DNA of 64,000 bases from an uncultured Bacteroidia bacterium (GCA_902788095.1 CADAIT010000003.1:1-64000), one strand, 5' to 3'; positions 1 to 8,425 are shown, counted from the stretch's first letter. The notes: a model not told the origin generated them from the sequence alone. Numbers and translations are program-made.

Positions 1-173
1 CGGGTTCCTTATCGGAACGCCTAAAGATATTGCAAAGCCGGGACCAGTGCCGGAAGAATGGACTATTTGGCAAAAGCGGGTGACAAAAAGTCCATTTTGT
101 GGACAGATTGTCCAGGTTATAGGGGGATGCTCCGATGCTGCCTCCAACTATAGCCAGCCAAATGAGAGTTTCT
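1..173. other. Left edge, no recognised gene
   Basis: A + strand frame is open from the window edge to a TAA at 185-187 (about 61 codons), overlapping the tail of the Smr gene on the other strand. I do not recognise the peptide, and a frame this short can be open by chance, so it is recorded only as a possible C-terminal end of a gene that starts outside the window. Confidence 0.15.
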
Positions 174-812
174 TCATCGGATGGTAACATTGGTGGCCCC
201 CATGGGGCCGAAGGTATAGGAGCAGCTGAGGGCGAAGACCTCGTCCAGCTCCTTGCGGATGGCCTGCGCCAGGATGCCATCCCCTACTCCGTGGATGAAA
301 ACGATGCGTTTGCCTTTGTGCTTGAGGTTCTGCCTCAAAACCTGCCGGAAATAGTTCATCTGGAAGTCCAGGGCGGCCCATTCAGGGATACCGTCGCTTC
401 CGGGGATGCGCTCGATGTGGAGGTCCACGGTGAGGTCCGACAGCGGGTCTTCGCTGCGAAGGGGCTCATCGGCAGATTTCTTCGTAGAACGGGATGGAAT
501 GGCAGCACGAAGCTTGCGGTCTTCATCGGCATTGATGGGAATGAATTCGCTGCGGACGGCACGGATGGTGAGGCCGTCCAGTTCGAGCTCGTAGAAGTCC
601 TTCCCGAAGCCGACGATGGTGACCGTGTCATTGGTGTCCATCATCCGGACCTTCTGGCCCTTGAAGAGGCCTTCGTTGCAGGCATGTTCTTCCTCCTTGG
701 AGCGGAGTTCGATGCTGCGTTTGCGCGGCTGGTTCTGCACGGGAGCCTTCTCGGGCTCCGGCGAGAGGCTTTTCTTGATGACCCGAAGGTCCTTGAGGTC
801 AGTGAGTTTCAT
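174..812 (-). CDS. Smr-domain protein (MutS2 C-terminal-like)
   Basis: 212 residues. The C-terminal third carries Smr hallmarks: a DLHIE segment near residue 128 and HGVGDGILAQAIR near residue 174, which matches the HGxGxGxL signature of Smr endonuclease or nucleic-acid-binding domains. The N-terminal part has a short KGQKVRMMDTNDTVTIVGF segment resembling the small beta domain found before Smr in Bacteroidota DUF2027-type proteins, but the whole protein is shorter than those (commonly over 300 residues). Smr domains cut or bind branched DNA or RNA; the substrate here is unknown. The family is clear, the precise role is not. Confidence 0.8.
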   Translation of the reverse strand: MKLTDLKDLRVIKKSLSPEPEKAPVQNQPRKRSIELRSKEEEHACNEGLFKGQKVRMMDTNDTVTIVGFGKDFYELELDGLTIRAVRSEFIPINADEDRKLRAAIPSRSTKKSADEPLRSEDPLSDLTVDLHIERIPGSDGIPEWAALDFQMNYFRQVLRQNLKHKGKRIVFIHGVGDGILAQAIRKELDEVFALSCSYTFGPMGATNVTIR

Positions 813-837
813 TCTTAATGGCTGAGTTTCGTGTAAA

Positions 838-1527
838 TCACCGGACTTCCAGCCGGGGTTTCACCGGATCTGTCAAGTGATAGATATGGTCGCGGTCCAC
901 GGCGGTGACGCCTTTCACTCTGGCAAAGAAAGCGATGGCCTGGATGATGTCGCCGGGCACTTTGATGGCGATGCCGGAGATGATGCTGTATTCGTAAATA
1001 ATCTTGGCACCATAGGATTGGACAGCGCTCAAGAGGGGCCCCTTGCCGATTTCAGGGTCATACATAATGATAAGGTTGGTCGGCGAAACGAATTCAACAT
1101 TCTTTTTAAGAAGGATTTCCTCACCGGTTGAAAGCCGATAGATGGATTTCTGGAAGTTGGCCTTGCCGAAGTTGACGGCCGCCTCCAGAGAGTCCTCCGG
1201 GAAGAGGCGGACGCTGTCGAAGTAATAGAGACTGTCCGAGGTGTCCAGCCATCCGCCTACAAAGCCCTCATGGGCCGTGGCATGGCTTACCACTGCGTCC
1301 AGAGCCTCCCTGCCGTGACTGTTTTGTGTAGCGGCGTAAGCGACGCTGATCCCTTCAGTGGGTTCGGTCAAGGTGCGGATATCCAGCGTGAACCCGTCCG
1401 GATGCGTCTGGCTGAAGGTCCAAACGGCATCTGCGAGGCTGGCCTTGGAAAGGCGCCTGGGCGTCCCGCAGGATTGAAGGAGGCTCAGGAGCAGAAAGAT
1501 AGTGATGATATGCAGGAAACGAGTCAT
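838..1527 (-). CDS. Lipoprotein with a protease-inhibitor I9-like C-terminus
   Basis: About 229 residues from the ATG at 1527. That start is preferred over one 45 bp upstream because it begins directly with a lipoprotein signal (MTRFLHIITIFLLLSLLQSC, Cys of the lipobox at residue 20) and because its ATGA overlaps the stop of the rhomboid gene, which suggests translational coupling. The mature part is not recognised, but the last ~75 residues (YEYSIISGIAIKVPG followed by VKGVTAVDRDHIYHL) look like an inhibitor I9/subtilisin-propeptide fold: a Gly-rich strand, then a helix, then V..VD.D. Coupling to an intramembrane protease is suggestive, but any functional link is inference. Confidence 0.6.
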   Translation of the reverse strand: MTRFLHIITIFLLLSLLQSCGTPRRLSKASLADAVWTFSQTHPDGFTLDIRTLTEPTEGISVAYAATQNSHGREALDAVVSHATAHEGFVGGWLDTSDSLYYFDSVRLFPEDSLEAAVNFGKANFQKSIYRLSTGEEILLKKNVEFVSPTNLIIMYDPEIGKGPLLSAVQSYGAKIIYEYSIISGIAIKVPGDIIQAIAFFARVKGVTAVDRDHIYHLTDPVKPRLEVR

Positions 1528-2135
1528 AGCCCGAGTTGTGCGAGAAAGTGGTGGAAGATGTCCGGACGGCATACGAGCGGGAACAGGAGGCCGTAAACCG
1601 CGCCCCAGAAGTGGGCGGTATGGCCGATGTTGTCCATGTTGCGCCTGGCCATGTACCAGCAGTACAGCAGATACAGCGGCGCGAAGATATAACCCGGTAC
1701 CGGAATGGGAATCAGGTAGATGTAGATGCCCATCTTGGGCTCAAACAGGATGCTGGCAAAGAGGATGGCCGATACGGCGCCGGAGGCGCCCACGGCGTTG
1801 TAGTTCCAGTCGTTCCTGTACTTCACGAGGTCCCAGATGCTGGAGACGGCGATGGCACTGACATATAGCACAACATACAGGACAATGCCGATGGTGCTGC
1901 CGAATACCAAAGTGAAATACTGCTCCACGACCCTTCCAAAGAAATAGAGCGTGAGCATGTTGAAGAAAAGATGCCCCCAGCCGCCATGGACAAGGCCATG
2001 GGTCAACATCCGGTGCCATTCCTTCCGATGCCAAACAGAATAGGCATTGAACAGCAGCCGGTTACCGTTCAAGGTTCCGGTGAAGCAAAGAATGCTCACC
2101 AAGCTGGTAATAGCTATAAGGATAACTGTAATCAT
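1524..2135 (-). CDS. Rhomboid family intramembrane serine protease
   Basis: About 203 residues, starting at the ATG at 2135 (MITVILIAITSLVS). Longer in-frame starts at 2159 and 2279 add a non-membrane leader that runs through the promoter-like and repeat sequence upstream. Rhomboid features are visible: HGLVHGGWGHLFFNM in the first half, the catalytic Ser in GASGAVSA, and the catalytic His in HTAHFWGA, with about six hydrophobic segments. Rhomboids cleave transmembrane helices; the substrate is unknown. It lies upstream of and overlaps the lipoprotein gene by 4 bp, so both are probably one transcript. Confidence 0.85.
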   Translation of the reverse strand: MITVILIAITSLVSILCFTGTLNGNRLLFNAYSVWHRKEWHRMLTHGLVHGGWGHLFFNMLTLYFFGRVVEQYFTLVFGSTIGIVLYVVLYVSAIAVSSIWDLVKYRNDWNYNAVGASGAVSAILFASILFEPKMGIYIYLIPIPVPGYIFAPLYLLYCWYMARRNMDNIGHTAHFWGAVYGLLFPLVCRPDIFHHFLAQLGL

Positions 2136-2146
2136 ATTCAGAGGTA

Positions 2147-2154
2147 CAAATGTA
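2147..2154 (-). promoter_or_regulatory. Candidate -7 box (TACATTTG) for the rhomboid operon
   Basis: On the minus strand TACATTTG matches the Bacteroidota -7 consensus TAnnTTTG and lies 11 bp upstream of the rhomboid ATG. No clear TTTG -33 element is seen at the expected distance. Confidence 0.4.
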
Positions 2155-2173
2155 CACATTTTCCGCAAGATGA

Positions 2174-2197
2174 AGAGCCGGGCAGGCGGACTTGTCC
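2174..2197. repeat. 24-bp repeat, left copy
   Basis: This 24-bp stretch differs at one base from 43313-43336 and is in the same orientation. Both copies sit 18-19 bp upstream of a minus-strand TAnnTTTG box. The two copies lie on either side of the accessory region. They could be attachment-site-like direct repeats or a dispersed promoter-proximal element; the sequence alone does not decide. Confidence 0.5.
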
Positions 2198-2282
2198 GGC
2201 TGCGGGGCTCTGTGGGTGGCGCGACGGTGGAGCAGTCTCTGGCGAGTTGGGCGCCGGAGATAAGGCCGGTGCGGCCCATCGC

Positions 2283-2402
2283 GACTTACCGAACCACCAG
2301 TTGCAAACCGTGGCGACCGCTTGCGGGTACGACTTGACCCGTCATCATCATGCCCTGGCCGATGCGGAGGCTTGTGCTGCTATTGCTCTGAAAATACTAT
2401 AA
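2283..2402 (+). pseudogene. Remnant of a DnaQ-like 3'-5' exonuclease (C-terminal 39 residues)
   Basis: The frame reads LPNHQLQTVATACGYDL and then HHHALADAEACAAIALKIL before TAA. This is the exonuclease III motif (HxAxxD) and final helix of DnaQ/epsilon-type exonucleases. Nothing upstream in this frame resembles the ExoI or ExoII motifs, and no start is credible. It is read as a 3' fragment left by a deletion or insertion event at the left end of the island. Confidence 0.6.
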
Positions 2403-2426
2403 ACCCCTGCTTGATTACATCAAACA

Positions 2427-2487
2427 TTTGATATTACAAAAATTATCTTTATTTTGGCACTGTTATATGAAGTATGTATAATAGTGC
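2427..2487 (+). promoter_or_regulatory. Promoter with a palindromic operator candidate
   Basis: A TTTG at 2427-2430 and TTATTTTG at 2449-2456 (one base off the -7 consensus) are separated by 18 bp. Immediately downstream, 2457-2487 is an inverted repeat with 11-bp arms (GCACTGTTATA and TATAATAGTGC, one mismatch) ending 9 bp before the ATG at 2497. A palindrome between promoter and start codon of a winged-helix gene suggests autoregulation. Confidence 0.45.
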
Positions 2488-2496
2488 AAATTATAT

Positions 2497-3426
2497 ATGG
2501 ATTCGGTAAACATCGCGGGCATTTCCATTCCGCTCAGAACATGGTCAAAGGATGAATTGAAAGGACTTCCGGTCATTTATTCCTTCAGCTACCGCTTCTA
2601 TGACTTTTCTTTCAGGGGGAGTCAGATGATTCTTCTGGAGTCTGGTAAAGAGCATTCTACACCAACCGCATATAGAAAAGCGGCCGACCGCATTGAAGAG
2701 AGGTTCGGAAGACCTATTGTGTTTTACTTTGACAACCTCGTATATTACCAACGCAAGCGATTGGTAGAGCATGGCGTATATTATATCTGCGGTGAAAGAG
2801 ATGTATTCCTGCCCATGCTTTTGGCATCCCAGGTGAAGAAGAAAAAGGCATCGGCCAAACTCTCAGCAGCCGCACAGTACCTGCTCATGTTTCACCTACA
2901 AGTGGAATCGATTGACCATCGGCCTATTCAAGAATTGGCGAAGGCACTTCCCTACTCCTATATCAGCATCGCGAAAGCGGTTCAGAACCTGGAAGATCTT
3001 GGGCTATGCCGAAGCAGACGGGATTCGGTTGGGAATAAATCCATTGAGTTTGGATTGAGCGGGAAAGAGTTGTGGGAGAAAGCGAAACCCTTTATGGCAT
3101 CCCCGGTCAAAAAACGCTTTTACTGCACCGGTCTCCCGGATGGGCACTTCCCTGCCTCTGGAATATCGGCCCTTTCGATATACTCTCATCTGGCTCCGGA
3201 TTCTGAACAAACGATTGCCGCATATGCAAAAGACTGGAAGAAAGAGCAGTTTGAGAACCTAAACACGTTTGAAGGACCGTATATCGTGGAATTTTGGAGA
3301 TATCCTGCCGCAGACGCAAAGAGCGTGGACAAATTATCACTATATTTGGCTTTGGAAAATGATCCGGATCCCCGGGTCCATAAAGAACTTGAGTTCGTAT
3401 TTGAAAGTGTATGGAAGAAATCGTAA
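2497..3426 (+). CDS. Winged-helix protein of unknown function
   Basis: 309 residues. The middle (about residues 128-195) is predicted from sequence to be a MarR-like winged helix: AAQYLLMFHLQVESIDHRPIQELAKALPYSYISIAKAVQNLEDLGLC and then a wing. Neither flanking part is recognised; the C-terminus has a DPDPRVHKELEFVFE segment. It is transcribed toward the AbiE-like pair (convergent, 54 bp between stop codons), so it is not in that operon. The palindrome directly upstream makes a self-regulating DNA-binding protein plausible. No enzymatic motif was found. Confidence 0.7.
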   Translation: MDSVNIAGISIPLRTWSKDELKGLPVIYSFSYRFYDFSFRGSQMILLESGKEHSTPTAYRKAADRIEERFGRPIVFYFDNLVYYQRKRLVEHGVYYICGERDVFLPMLLASQVKKKKASAKLSAAAQYLLMFHLQVESIDHRPIQELAKALPYSYISIAKAVQNLEDLGLCRSRRDSVGNKSIEFGLSGKELWEKAKPFMASPVKKRFYCTGLPDGHFPASGISALSIYSHLAPDSEQTIAAYAKDWKKEQFENLNTFEGPYIVEFWRYPAADAKSVDKLSLYLALENDPDPRVHKELEFVFESVWKKS

Positions 3427-3480
3427 GCGGAATTGATGTTTTCAGGGAGGCGTTTGCTCCTATTATTTTTGGATTCTTTA

Positions 3481-4551
3481 TTATTTCTTCAGATTCTCAA
3501 CCTGCTTCAAGTAGAAAAAGGCTTCCAGACTTATCTTCTTGATGCGATTTAACTTATTTAGGGACAGATCCTCGATGCTCTGGGGGATAAGTGCAGAGTC
3601 CATTTCGGGGCTATAATGGGCAACGGTATTGACACCGTGCCTGATGAGCTGGGAGAGATAAGCCAATTTGGCAGCATCACGAATAGCCTTTTCCATGGAA
3701 TAGTTTTCGATAATGATGAAACTATCCACACGCTGGGCGCCACTGGTAAGGTATTCATATTCTTGACGCGACAGACCTCCGTGGAGACAAATGTTGAGCG
3801 CGGTATCATAGGCATCATCCAGAACATCTTTGACAGTGAGGTGATCAAGCCCGCGATAGCCCAATTCTATGGGGACAATACTCTGGAAGGTTTTACGAAC
3901 AACGGAAAGTTCATCGACACGGTCAAGAATGGAACTTACATCGAAGAGTTGTTTCATTATCTCCATCGAGCAGGGTTTGTCGCCTTTGAAAAACGGGATG
4001 CCTGTAGTATGGGGAGCAAAGGCGGTGAGTTTATCTCCAAGCATATCTTCCATACTGGGGCATTGAACCAGCACCGGTTCACCCTCAGTCTTTAGGAGTG
4101 GACTGTCAATTGGGATGTTCACCACTTTGTTGTAAGTGACGTTTTCATACAAGACATCAAGAAGAATCGTACCGCTTGGATATCCTGACGGATAGGACAC
4201 TTCATATCTGTATTCAGCGTGGGATTTGGGGACGCCAGTACGAGATTTTCTCTCCAGCTCCTTCGCATCGGTAAAGCCGTATTCCACAACATTCTTGCCC
4301 AGATATTCTCGGATGTCAAGGCCGGGAGGGCATACAATATCCACGTCGATGGAGAGTCGTCTGGAACTACCCAGATGGAGCATCAGGGCAGTGCCGCCCT
4401 TGAAGATGAAGGGACAGCCTGCAATCTTCAGGGATTCCAACAGAGAGAAAGCGCGTATGGATTTCTCCAGAAGGGAGGCATCTCTGATGTTGGGATATTT
4501 GGAGCGTAGGGATTCAATCCACTGGGCTGATCGGCTTTCGGGGTTAATCAT
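3481..4551 (-). CDS. AbiEii/AbiGii-type nucleotidyltransferase toxin
   Basis: 356 residues. KGGTALMLHLGSSRRLSIDVDI at residues 51-72 is the nucleotidyltransferase signature of AbiEii (GG...S, then D.D): two Gly, a Ser and the Asp pair DVD are present. A KLTAFAPHTTGIP segment further on matches the family. AbiEii-type toxins transfer nucleotides to tRNA acceptor ends, causing growth arrest or abortive infection (knowledge of the family). It follows the predicted antitoxin gene by 12 bp in the usual antitoxin-first order. Family length is usually nearer 280-310 residues, so this one has a longer C-terminus. Confidence 0.85.
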   Translation of the reverse strand: MINPESRSAQWIESLRSKYPNIRDASLLEKSIRAFSLLESLKIAGCPFIFKGGTALMLHLGSSRRLSIDVDIVCPPGLDIREYLGKNVVEYGFTDAKELERKSRTGVPKSHAEYRYEVSYPSGYPSGTILLDVLYENVTYNKVVNIPIDSPLLKTEGEPVLVQCPSMEDMLGDKLTAFAPHTTGIPFFKGDKPCSMEIMKQLFDVSSILDRVDELSVVRKTFQSIVPIELGYRGLDHLTVKDVLDDAYDTALNICLHGGLSRQEYEYLTSGAQRVDSFIIIENYSMEKAIRDAAKLAYLSQLIRHGVNTVAHYSPEMDSALIPQSIEDLSLNKLNRIKKISLEAFFYLKQVENLKK

Positions 4552-4563
4552 TGTTCGCGTAGT

Positions 4564-5283
4564 CTATATTGTTTTGAGCCTTTTTTGGACCTTGTCGAGA
4601 CACCTGCGGCGGCGGGCATATCGTTTGAGTCTGGGAATTGAGATGTAGCAGTCTCTTAGTACAGTCGAATAAATTGTGGTTGCTTCCGAGCCCTGGAGGT
4701 AAAAGAATTCCGGATTTGCAACGATGTCCACAAGGACCTTTTCTGCAGTAGGAACAACGATTCCGTCAACGATCTCCAAAGGAGATTCAGTATAGAGTGG
4801 ATTCACGACGATACAATCCCTATTTGAGCCGTATTTATAGTATTCATCCTCTGTTGGACTCAGAAGAACCGCTTGGTCAGGGCACATTTCTTTGATAGCG
4901 TCGAAGAAGGTTTGGAGCAAGAACCGCTCAACATCTATGATTGTCATCTTGACATTTGGCACGTGCAGCATGAATGGAACAACGCAACTAGCATCCCAGA
5001 CACAGAAGTCGGCCAGCGGATAGCGTTTTTTTAATTTGCAGGCAAGGTCGACAGTGCCTGGCCGTGGAAGAATTACCCATTTATATTTTCCGCCTTGCGG
5101 CAGAGCGTATTCGCCCCATCTGACCTTAACCAGGCGGCCAGAGGAAACCAGACGTGCAAGAAGGGTATTCAAACTGGCATCGTTGATATCACTGCTGCTA
5201 CTAAGATACTCCGCGAGTTCCTTCTTCTTGAAGGAACCGTGGTGAATCGTGGCAAAACTCAGTATGCTTTCACTTACCTGCAT
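4564..5283 (-). CDS. AbiEi-type transcriptional regulator/antitoxin (DUF6577-like)
   Basis: 239 residues from the ATG at 5283 (MQVSESILSFATIHHGSF). An upstream in-frame ATG at 5355 would place the -7 box inside the coding region, so 5283 is preferred. The N-terminus reads as a winged helix (KKKELAEYL... LNTLLARLVSSGRLVKVRWGEYAL), followed by a domain of the AbiEi/DUF6577 antitoxin type. It is expected to bind its own promoter and oppose the downstream nucleotidyltransferase. Context (order, 12-bp spacing, own promoter) supports a type IV toxin-antitoxin pair. Confidence 0.75.
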   Translation of the reverse strand: MQVSESILSFATIHHGSFKKKELAEYLSSSSDINDASLNTLLARLVSSGRLVKVRWGEYALPQGGKYKWVILPRPGTVDLACKLKKRYPLADFCVWDASCVVPFMLHVPNVKMTIIDVERFLLQTFFDAIKEMCPDQAVLLSPTEDEYYKYGSNRDCIVVNPLYTESPLEIVDGIVVPTAEKVLVDIVANPEFFYLQGSEATTIYSTVLRDCYISIPRLKRYARRRRCLDKVQKRLKTI

Positions 5284-5301
5284 AACGGCATTGATTTGAC
5301 A

Positions 5302-5332
5302 CAAAAGTAAAACAAATTCGGCACAAAACAAA
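5302..5332 (-). promoter_or_regulatory. Promoter of the AbiE-like operon
   Basis: On the minus strand TTTG (5332-5329) and TACTTTTG (5309-5302) are spaced by 19 bp, a full match to the Bacteroidota -33/-7 layout, 18 bp before the antitoxin ATG. Confidence 0.7.
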
Positions 5333-5413
5333 GAATTGAGCCAATATTGTTTCACTTTTTACGAGATTTAAAGGTTAGCATCAGTCGAAGTAATCGTACT
5401 TATCAGTGAGTTT

Positions 5414-6084
5414 CTAGACCACGTCCAGCTGGTCGGCCTTGATATAGCGCTTGAACATTTCCGGTGTGGTGTGGCCGGTGACCTTCATGATGTCGAAGAT
5501 GTCCATGCCGGCCAGGCGATTGATGGTCTGGTCCTCAAAGTGCGGCATCTCGTAGTTGTATTTCTCCAGAATGGCCAGCAACTCCTTCTTGCAGGGAATA
5601 CTGACTTTGGCGCCGGTCTTCTTTTGGTGGATGTCGATGTACGTGATGTCCTTGGTCCGGATGACGGCTTTGGTCTGGCGGAGGTACGGATGGTGCGGAT
5701 GCTTCCATCAGTGAAGACTGTTCCCTTCTCCGTCAGACGGACGCCTGCTTTGATGTCCTGGAGGAACTGGTCCATGTATTTGTTGAGGGTGACGCGCGTG
5801 GCTTCCTCTTCCGCGGCCTTGGCTTTGGCGAGCGCCTCCTCCTGCTCCTTGAGAACGTCTGCAAAGACGGTCTCGTTGATAACGGTGCGCATCTGTTCCT
5901 TAGAGGGAGCTTTGTCGCCAGTGATAAGAGAGTCGAGTGTTACTTTGAGTTTATCCAACTTCGCCCACATGGCCGGCTCCTTCTCGCGGAACTTTTTGAC
6001 AATATGATGATTATCAATGATATATGACAAAATAATGTTGCCTTCACGGACAAAAATGTGGTGTACTATGCTCCACAAGGTCAA
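5414..6084 (-). pseudogene. Frameshifted, internally deleted tyrosine recombinase
   Basis: The 5' part (from 6084) reads as the arm and SAM-like core-binding region of a Bacteroidota integrase: TRVTLNKYMDQFLQDIKAGVRLTEKG. Near 5692 the frame must change for homology to continue (YIDIHQKKTGAKVSIPCKKE, then ILEKYNYEMPHFEDQTINR). The segment that should hold HxxR is missing, and the text jumps to MDIFDIMKVTGHTTPEMFKRYIKAD before a TAG at 5414. TGH and the Tyr of FKRYIKA remain. One frameshift plus one internal deletion make it inactive. Its first codon overlaps the stop of the upstream gene by 4 bp. Confidence 0.8.
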
Positions 6085-6485
6085 GGATTTTCGGATTTAC
6101 TGATGAAGCGATGTATCCGTATTTCATCTTTCTCTTCCTGTCTTCTCTTGAAATAGTCTTCCGGAGTCATAAACTCAACATGATAAGTCCATCCATCACA
6201 TTGACAGCATCTCGCGCCACCGGGTAGGAACTCGTCATCTGGTACAACATCTATCATCTTCCCTGTGAGCTGGGAACGTTCAAGCGCACGGCACATCTTC
6301 TTCTCCGTTACGGGATGTTCATATCCTTGATGTCGTACTGCATTTCCAAGTGTTAGAAAGTAGGATTCATACTCCTCCGGCACAGTGCTGTTCCATACAT
6401 TCGTGTTTTGAATCCAGTCAAGATACTCTCGACCGGATTCAAAACATGGGACGATGCCTTGCCATGAAGGATGCTGTTTTTTCAT
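6081..6485 (-). CDS. Hypothetical protein
   Basis: 134 residues, soluble, not recognised. It has a Cys-rich spot (RCCQCDGWTYH, near residue 93) that could bind metal. It starts 6 bp after the stop of the secreted-protein gene upstream and its stop overlaps the integrase remnant by 4 bp, so it looks like an operon member between them. Confidence 0.55.
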   Translation of the reverse strand: MKKQHPSWQGIVPCFESGREYLDWIQNTNVWNSTVPEEYESYFLTLGNAVRHQGYEHPVTEKKMCRALERSQLTGKMIDVVPDDEFLPGGARCCQCDGWTYHVEFMTPEDYFKRRQEEKDEIRIHRFISKSENP

Positions 6486-6491
6486 ATAAAA

Positions 6492-6941
6492 CTATTCCAA
6501 CAGATTACCGCTTTCTGTAACAGCTTCTTCCTGTATTTTGGCGGCTGCAGCTCTTTCTTCATCATTAATAATTTGTTTTGTCTTGATGGCATTCGGGTCA
6601 CCGCCCTCGCCGACAAACTTACTGAGAAGCCAGTGGTAGACATTTGATGCGCCAGCACCTGAACCTACGGTGACCACATATGCCTGTTCAAACTCCCAGC
6701 CAAGAGTCCCCATGTAGTTCATAGCATCAACCATAGAGTTAAACTCCTGCACCTTTCCGTCAGCATCGACCATGCGGTTATCTCCAAAGAACTTCCGCTC
6801 CTGTCCGAAATCAACAGAAACAGTAACCTTCGTGCTGAGGAACTTTTGTGTACCAAGGAGTTCACAGTAAACTTTACTTTGCGCAGATGCGGACAGTGCA
6901 AAAAGGAACAAAGAAGCGACAATAATTACAATGCGATTCAT
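6492..6941 (-). CDS. Secreted hypothetical protein
   Basis: 149 residues from the ATG at 6941, chosen because it opens directly with a signal peptide (MNRIVIIVASLFLFALSASA, probable cleavage after ASA). The mature part (YCELLGTQKFLSTKVTVSVDFGQ; FNSMVDAMNYMGTLGWEFEQAYVV) resembles small periplasmic proteins seen in Bacteroides genomes, but no function is known to me. A start 39 bp upstream exists but would spoil the signal peptide. Confidence 0.6.
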   Translation of the reverse strand: MNRIVIIVASLFLFALSASAQSKVYCELLGTQKFLSTKVTVSVDFGQERKFFGDNRMVDADGKVQEFNSMVDAMNYMGTLGWEFEQAYVVTVGSGAGASNVYHWLLSKFVGEGGDPNAIKTKQIINDEERAAAAKIQEEAVTESGNLLE

Positions 6942-6988
6942 AAGAATTTGAGTTTTAGTTTGTTGAAAGTTTAAATACAAGGGAATTA

Positions 6989-8176
6989 TTAGATTATCGG
7001 TGTCCAGCGGTGTGCTTCAGAATACTTCATGTCCCAGCGCTCTTTTTCCGGAGAGCCGTAGTGGTCGTATTCACTGATGATGCAACCAGTATAAAGGTCG
7101 TTGGCCATCTCCTCTATGACAGGGAGAAGCTCCAGATGCTCGGTGTAGTGTGCAGGAATGGCACTGCGGCCAAGAAGGGCTCCCATGATGTTGCCACAGA
7201 TGGCCCCGGTGGAATCGCTGTCTCCGGAGTGGTTAACGCAGCTCACGACGGCATCCTCAAAGGAGTCCCGGTGCTTTGCGGCACTGTAAATGGCTATGGC
7301 CAAAGCCTCGTGGCCCGTCCAGCCTCCGCCGATGGATTCGATGGCGTAGTGGTCTTCGATGTCCGAAGCCGCCAGATCAAGTGCTTTCTTAATGAGCCTC
7401 TTCTGCTTCCTGATCTCCTCCGGCCACAGCTCGCCATACTTCTTTCCTTCATCCTCCTGCGAGACGATTTCCGGGAGCCGCAGCAGCGCCTCTTCCACAT
7501 ATTCCTCAATCCGGCGGCTATTGTCCTCCAGAATCTGCATCAGGATGTCATTCAGGATGGCCGATGGGATGAAGCCAAGAGGATGCTTGTGGGTGATTCG
7601 CGCAGCCTCGGCAGCGCACATGTCGCAGTAGGACTTGTCACCGTCTGCGTAGCCATGAAGGGAATTCAGCAGCGCCAGCGGAGCCGTCCGCATCACGCCA
7701 CCGCAGCCGCAGCTGTTGTTGCGGGCCTCTCTTCCATCATCAAGAGAGTGCAGTGCTGCCAGACAAGTACTACCAGGTGCGCGACGGGAATACAGCTCCG
7801 GCACATCCATGAGCCAAGAATCCACGCGGGCATCCTTGTGACGGGATGTCCATTCCTGCGTATGGAGCCAATCCAGATACGTCCAGCGGCAGTAGGTGTC
7901 GATGCGGCCCATGACGCCTCGCATGAATCCCCGCGTCATTCCCAGCAGGATGCCCGCAGCGGTGAAAAGGGACATCTGGGTGTCGTCGGAAATCTCTGCG
8001 ACGCCATGCCTGTCCAGATCAAAGCGTGTGATGCCCTTTTCTCCATACTTCTTGACGATGGAATCGTAGGACGCGAATTCCACCGCATAGCCAAGGGCAT
8101 CACCGACGGCCCCGCCGACCATGCAGCCGAGGACTTGATCCTTGGCGCGAGGTGTCAGTTTCTCGTTTTCTCTCAT
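6989..8176 (-). CDS. ADP-ribosylglycohydrolase family protein
   Basis: 395 residues. Hallmarks of the ADP-ribosylglycohydrolase (DraG/ARH) family: GCMVGGAVGDALGYAVEF near the N-terminus, SDDTQMSLFTAAG near residue 63, and HSGDSDSTGAICGNIMGALLG near residue 315, which together supply the Asp/Thr ligands of the di-magnesium centre. These enzymes remove ADP-ribose from protein side chains or nucleic acids. The gene follows a small zinc-ribbon gene by 3 bp under a common promoter. Next to other island genes with an ADP-ribose theme (PARG fragment at 27130), it may reverse an ADP-ribosylation, but no transferase is visible nearby. Confidence 0.9.
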   Translation of the reverse strand: MRENEKLTPRAKDQVLGCMVGGAVGDALGYAVEFASYDSIVKKYGEKGITRFDLDRHGVAEISDDTQMSLFTAAGILLGMTRGFMRGVMGRIDTYCRWTYLDWLHTQEWTSRHKDARVDSWLMDVPELYSRRAPGSTCLAALHSLDDGREARNNSCGCGGVMRTAPLALLNSLHGYADGDKSYCDMCAAEAARITHKHPLGFIPSAILNDILMQILEDNSRRIEEYVEEALLRLPEIVSQEDEGKKYGELWPEEIRKQKRLIKKALDLAASDIEDHYAIESIGGGWTGHEALAIAIYSAAKHRDSFEDAVVSCVNHSGDSDSTGAICGNIMGALLGRSAIPAHYTEHLELLPVIEEMANDLYTGCIISEYDHYGSPEKERWDMKYSEAHRWTPII

Positions 8177-8179
8177 GAC

Positions 8180-8389
8180 TTAGTCTGCAAGCATGGACAG
8201 CATAAAACTATCTTTATAGTTCTCGTCCTGCAGGGAGAATTCAAATCCACACTTAGGGCACTTCACCGGAGTCTCAAATTCTCGCTCCTTGGGCATGGGA
8301 TCAAGGTCGCACTCGCTCATGAGGATTCCCTTCATGGCTTCATATTCTTTGCCGCACTTGGGGCAGCGGATGGTGTAGATGTGTGCCAT
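8180..8389 (-). CDS. Small zinc-ribbon protein
   Basis: 69 residues with two CPKCG knuckles (near residues 9 and 44), a typical four-Cys zinc ribbon. It is the first gene of the operon with the ADP-ribosylglycohydrolase (3-bp gap). It could bind nucleic acid or act as a partner; the function is unknown. Confidence 0.7.
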   Translation of the reverse strand: MAHIYTIRCPKCGKEYEAMKGILMSECDLDPMPKEREFETPVKCPKCGFEFSLQDENYKDSFMLSMLAD

Positions 8390-8416
8390 ATTTGTGTCGT
8401 TTTAAGGTTTACGACA

Positions 8417-8424
8417 CAAAAGTA
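8417..8424 (-). promoter_or_regulatory. -7 box (TACTTTTG) of the zinc-ribbon/glycohydrolase operon
   Basis: TACTTTTG on the minus strand, 27 bp before the ATG at 8389. No TTTG is present at the -33 position; a large palindrome (8426-8460) takes that place instead. Confidence 0.55.
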
Positions 8425-8425
8425 A

